Assembly (NCBI GenBank): GCA_001767955.1
Contig: MEMO01000035.1
Location: forward strand, 21,436 to 56,579
Origin: Alphaproteobacteria bacterium RIFCSPLOWO2_01_FULL_40_26
Lineage (GTDB): Bacteria > Pseudomonadota > Alphaproteobacteria > Rickettsiales > UBA1997
Direction of reading: 5' to 3'
Length of the DNA stretch: 35,144 nt
In this document: positions 32,868 through 35,144 of the stretch, piece by piece
How the letters are laid out: each line of letters starts with the position of its first letter
Numbering within the stretch: the stretch's first letter is position 1
Notes under the pieces: generated by a model
What the model was told of the DNA's origin: nothing
Database searches by the model: none
What the model saw: only the letters and a program-made list of their open reading frames with translations
Translations under genes and position numbers: made by a program

Positions 32868-33471
32868 GTTTTTTCATTAACCGCTCGATTAATTCCGGCG
32901 ATTTCAGGCCGCGCACTTTTTCTATTCCCGAAGAAATATCAATCATTTTTGCACCGGTGATTTGCAAGGCTTCATCGATGTTGTTGATATTCAGACCGCC
33001 GGATAAAAACCAATCCTTTTTACCATGAAAATCCCGCAGAATCTTCCAGTCAAAACTTTCACCACTGCCGGCTTTTTTGCTGTCGAAGAGAAAAAAATCT
33101 ACTACTTCTTCAAAATACTTTACTTGATCGAGATCACTGTCGTTGCTGATTCGGAAGGCCTTGATGATTTTTATTTGCGGAAATTTCTGCCTCACCATTT
33201 GCAGAAAACTGACATCTTCTTGCCCGTGAAATTGAAAAAAATCAGGAGAAAATTTTTGTGAAATCTTTGACAAAAAATCGAAACCGGCGTCAACTACAAC
33301 CGCAACTTTAGCAATGCCAGACGGAATCTTGGCAGAAATTTTTGCGGCATCTTCAGGAGAAATATAGCGCACAGAATCTTTGCAAAAAACAAAACCGATA
33401 AAATCACATTTGCACGCAATTGCGACTTCAACTGATTTTTCATCAGTAAAACCGCAGAGTTTAACTTTCAT
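32854..33471 (-). CDS. trpF: Phosphoribosylanthranilate isomerase
   Basis: The third step of tryptophan synthesis: Amadori isomerisation of PRA to CdRP on a beta/alpha barrel. 205 residues from ATG 33471. Landmarks: VKLCGFTDEKSVEVA (active-site Cys), DFIGFVFCKDSVRYISPEDA, QFHGQED, FLFDSKKAGSGESFDW and FLSGGLNINNIDEAL, ending in DISSGIEKVRGLKSPELI. An in-frame ATG at 33495 is also possible. The final residues LRHC and the stop come from the end of the MITE-like element. It overlaps the Bro-N gene upstream by 11 bp. No other trp gene is in the window. Confidence 0.93.
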   Translation of the reverse strand: MKVKLCGFTDEKSVEVAIACKCDFIGFVFCKDSVRYISPEDAAKISAKIPSGIAKVAVVVDAGFDFLSKISQKFSPDFFQFHGQEDVSFLQMVRQKFPQIKIIKAFRISNDSDLDQVKYFEEVVDFFLFDSKKAGSGESFDWKILRDFHGKKDWFLSGGLNINNIDEALQITGAKMIDISSGIEKVRGLKSPELIERLMKKLRHC

Positions 33472-34297
33472 TGCTGATTTGTAGATGTTTGACATTGAGG
33501 CTGGAAACTATTTTTTTGCCGGTTTTTCTTTCAATAGCTTTACGTGTATTACCGGCAATTGCGCCACCTTGTCTTGCAATTTTACGATTTTCAGAAAAAT
33601 TTTTTGGTTGTTTTTCTTTGGAGATTTCGGTGGTAGTTGCTTCGGCAAGCATATTTAAAACCAGTTCAAGATTGGTCATGTTATCGCGTAAATTCTGCTT
33701 TTTTAAACCTTTAAAATTTCTGTATTGTTTTGTGGTAAATTCCGACCACGCTTCAGTAATTTCATCAGTCAAAATTGCAAATTCTTCCCCTTTTTTAACA
33801 CCACGATTTTCCCATTCATTGGTTAACTCTTTACGCACCTCAATACTTTTCAAACGCTGGTTAACCCATTCTTTGGAGTAACCTTTGCGCAGATAGGTTT
33901 CCATTAATCTTTCAATACCAATTTCCGGATCTTCAATTTCATCAATTCTTTCTGCTCCAACTTTGGCCAGCCATAATTTGAATGGTTCAGCTTTTGGAGA
34001 TGGGATTGATTGGATGAGACGGAAAACTGTTTGAAGATCGGCAACATCGGTATTGTAAAATTTACCATCACTTGCCTGTATTTTCAGTTGGTTACAATTT
34101 GTAACCAACTGACTTCCTTCCTTTAACAACCTGTGTTTTAGAACTTTCCAATAGTTTCGTGCCAAACTAAAATTTGCCTGATCGGTCAGAACAGCAACAA
34201 TATCCACAATTGAAAAATACCATTTTTCTTCCTTGTCATTCCAAACAGAACGAATTTTTTTTGATTCAAAAATTTTGATGTTGGTTGATTTTTTCAT
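33461..34297 (-). CDS. Bro-N domain protein, phage antirepressor-like
   Basis: 278 residues. The N-terminal 110 residues match the Bro-N fold: KIFESKKIRSVWNDKEEKWY, FSIVDIVAVLTDQANFSLARNYWKVLKHRL, then TDVADLQTVFRLIQSIPSPKAEPFKLWLAKV. The middle holds ERLMETYLRKGYSKEWVNQRLK. The C-terminal part continues with TDEITEAWSEFTTKQYRNFK and a basic KPKNFSENRKIARQGG-like tail. This arrangement is common in mobile-element and phage-derived DinD/BRO proteins, presumed DNA-binding. ATG 34297 fits the domain start better than ATG 34351. It lies 13 bp after the MNT-HEPN gene, in the same direction, and overlaps trpF. Confidence 0.85.
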   Translation of the reverse strand: MKKSTNIKIFESKKIRSVWNDKEEKWYFSIVDIVAVLTDQANFSLARNYWKVLKHRLLKEGSQLVTNCNQLKIQASDGKFYNTDVADLQTVFRLIQSIPSPKAEPFKLWLAKVGAERIDEIEDPEIGIERLMETYLRKGYSKEWVNQRLKSIEVRKELTNEWENRGVKKGEEFAILTDEITEAWSEFTTKQYRNFKGLKKQNLRDNMTNLELVLNMLAEATTTEISKEKQPKNFSENRKIARQGGAIAGNTRKAIERKTGKKIVSSLNVKHLQISNES

Positions 34298-34310
34298 AAA
34301 CAATTTTGAG

Positions 34311-35144
34311 TTAAGTGAGTTGTATTTTCTTCCCGCAAATCTCTTCAACAATTCTCAAAAGCTTCACGACATCCTTCGCCAAAATCTCCAAATCCTTTTT
34401 GGTCATGAAAAATTTTGTATCGTAGCGGCCGCCGATATAGGCATATTCGAGGAGTTTGAAGCGGGTTTTTTGAATGTCGGTTTTTTGAGGGAAGAGTTTT
34501 TTGAGATTGGGGTGGAGGCGGTTGATTTTGATGGCGAGGAGAGAGAGGAAATGTTCGTTGGGACAATAGTTGGTGAAAACTAGGTGGAGGGTTTTGTAGG
34601 AGTGTTCTATGGATTGATGAAGATTGAAAGCCGCCAAACCATTGCCTTTTTCATTTCTAGGCAAATGAAACAAATACGAATCCCAAAATCCTTTCGCTCT
34701 TTCAAACCACCATTCAAAATTCTCTCTCGCAGCCCTTCTCTTCTCCCCCAAAGCAAGCTTTCTGGCTTTAGCCAATTTCGATCTTTTTGAATCATAAAGC
34801 ACAATGCCTTCCTTCCTGATATCGGAAAAAAAATATTGTCCCACTTCCAATTTCTCATTCAGCTTCTTGATGTCATGGGCAAGAATGGTATTCACCGGAG
34901 CGGTTAATTTCAGCTTTCTGCATTCATCTTCAATCTTATGCCAGATGGAGAAGTTTTTCTTTTTGGTTATAACCAAAATGTCATAATCGGAAACTCTTCT
35001 AAATCCCGGTTTGTTTGGAATAACATCCTGCAATTCCCTATAATCACCTCTGGCATAGGAGCCAAAGAGAATGATCATCTCAACATCATCACAATTTTTG
35101 CGGATGACGGAGACCAGTTTTTTTAAATCTTTTTGTTTGATTTG
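34311..35144 (-). CDS. MNT-HEPN protein (nucleotidyltransferase fused to HEPN), 5' end outside the window
   Basis: The frame is open to the window edge, so the gene is partial. The segment from 35144 reads IKQKDLKKLVSVIRKN, then VEMIILFGSYARGDYRE, with the nucleotidyltransferase GSxxRG motif and SDYDILVIT carrying two metal-binding Asp residues. The second half (about 130 residues) is a HEPN domain: ARENFEWWFERAKGFWDSY, AAFNLHQSIEHSYKTLHLVF, CPNEHFLSLLAIKI. Separate MNT and HEPN proteins form toxin-antitoxin pairs in which MNT modifies HEPN. This fused type is found in many bacteria and its function is unknown. ATG 35078 is an internal Met, not the start. Confidence 0.85.
   Translation of the reverse strand, partial: QIKQKDLKKLVSVIRKNCDDVEMIILFGSYARGDYRELQDVIPNKPGFRRVSDYDILVITKKKNFSIWHKIEDECRKLKLTAPVNTILAHDIKKLNEKLEVGQYFFSDIRKEGIVLYDSKRSKLAKARKLALGEKRRAARENFEWWFERAKGFWDSYLFHLPRNEKGNGLAAFNLHQSIEHSYKTLHLVFTNYCPNEHFLSLLAIKINRLHPNLKKLFPQKTDIQKTRFKLLEYAYIGGRYDTKFFMTKKDLEILAKDVVKLLRIVEEICGKKIQLT

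Overview
The window looks like a chromosomal segment of an AT-rich alphaproteobacterium of the Rickettsiales or Holosporales kind, probably living in a eukaryotic host. The signs are a Rickettsia-like ferrochelatase carrying an in-frame palindromic repeat, an isolated VirB2/TrbC-type pilin gene, a 4414-residue protein with eukaryote-type ubiquitin-protease motifs, and dense palindromic repeats. Standard-code frames stay open throughout. The organism keeps cell wall (murB, alr), glutathione (gshB, a GCS2-type ligase), heme, queuosine and pieces of histidine and tryptophan metabolism, so it is less reduced than a classic Rickettsia. The taxonomic call is inference.

Layout. 1-300: tandem copies of a palindromic repeat. 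301-708 (-): small membrane-anchored protein of unknown function. 783-16377 (+): overlapping znuB-like permease, hemH, ybeY and the giant gene. 16378-19740: a repeat-rich stretch holding gshB, a GNAT acetyltransferase and a 373-residue protein that reads like a divergent mitochondrial carrier. 19845-22929: promoter, then rplM-rpsI-rpiB-trmB-murB. 23048-25417: virB2-like pilin, rpmB, terminator, lpdA. 25414-28027 (-): GCS2 ligase, alr, hisI. 28191-30695 (+): queD, ffh, ratA-like. 30739-32697 (-): KimA-like transporter. 32854-35144 (-): trpF, a Bro-N protein and an MNT-HEPN protein cut by the window edge.

The most striking object is the giant protein. Its N-terminal part has every landmark of a ubiquitin-specific protease, but in permuted order: the Cys box (C406) follows the His box (H345). 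Some 2500 residues later it has a SecA-type DEAD motor with all main ATPase motifs. Together with the carrier-like protein this suggests a host-interaction toolkit.

The second theme is repeats that invade genes in frame. A roughly 100-bp palindromic element like the Rickettsia palindromic elements sits inside hemH and occurs twice more between genes. All three copies are open in the same frame. A different palindromic repeat sits in frame inside trmB, and other elements supply the 3' ends of ratA, trpF and the carrier-like gene and the 5' region shared by queD and hisI.
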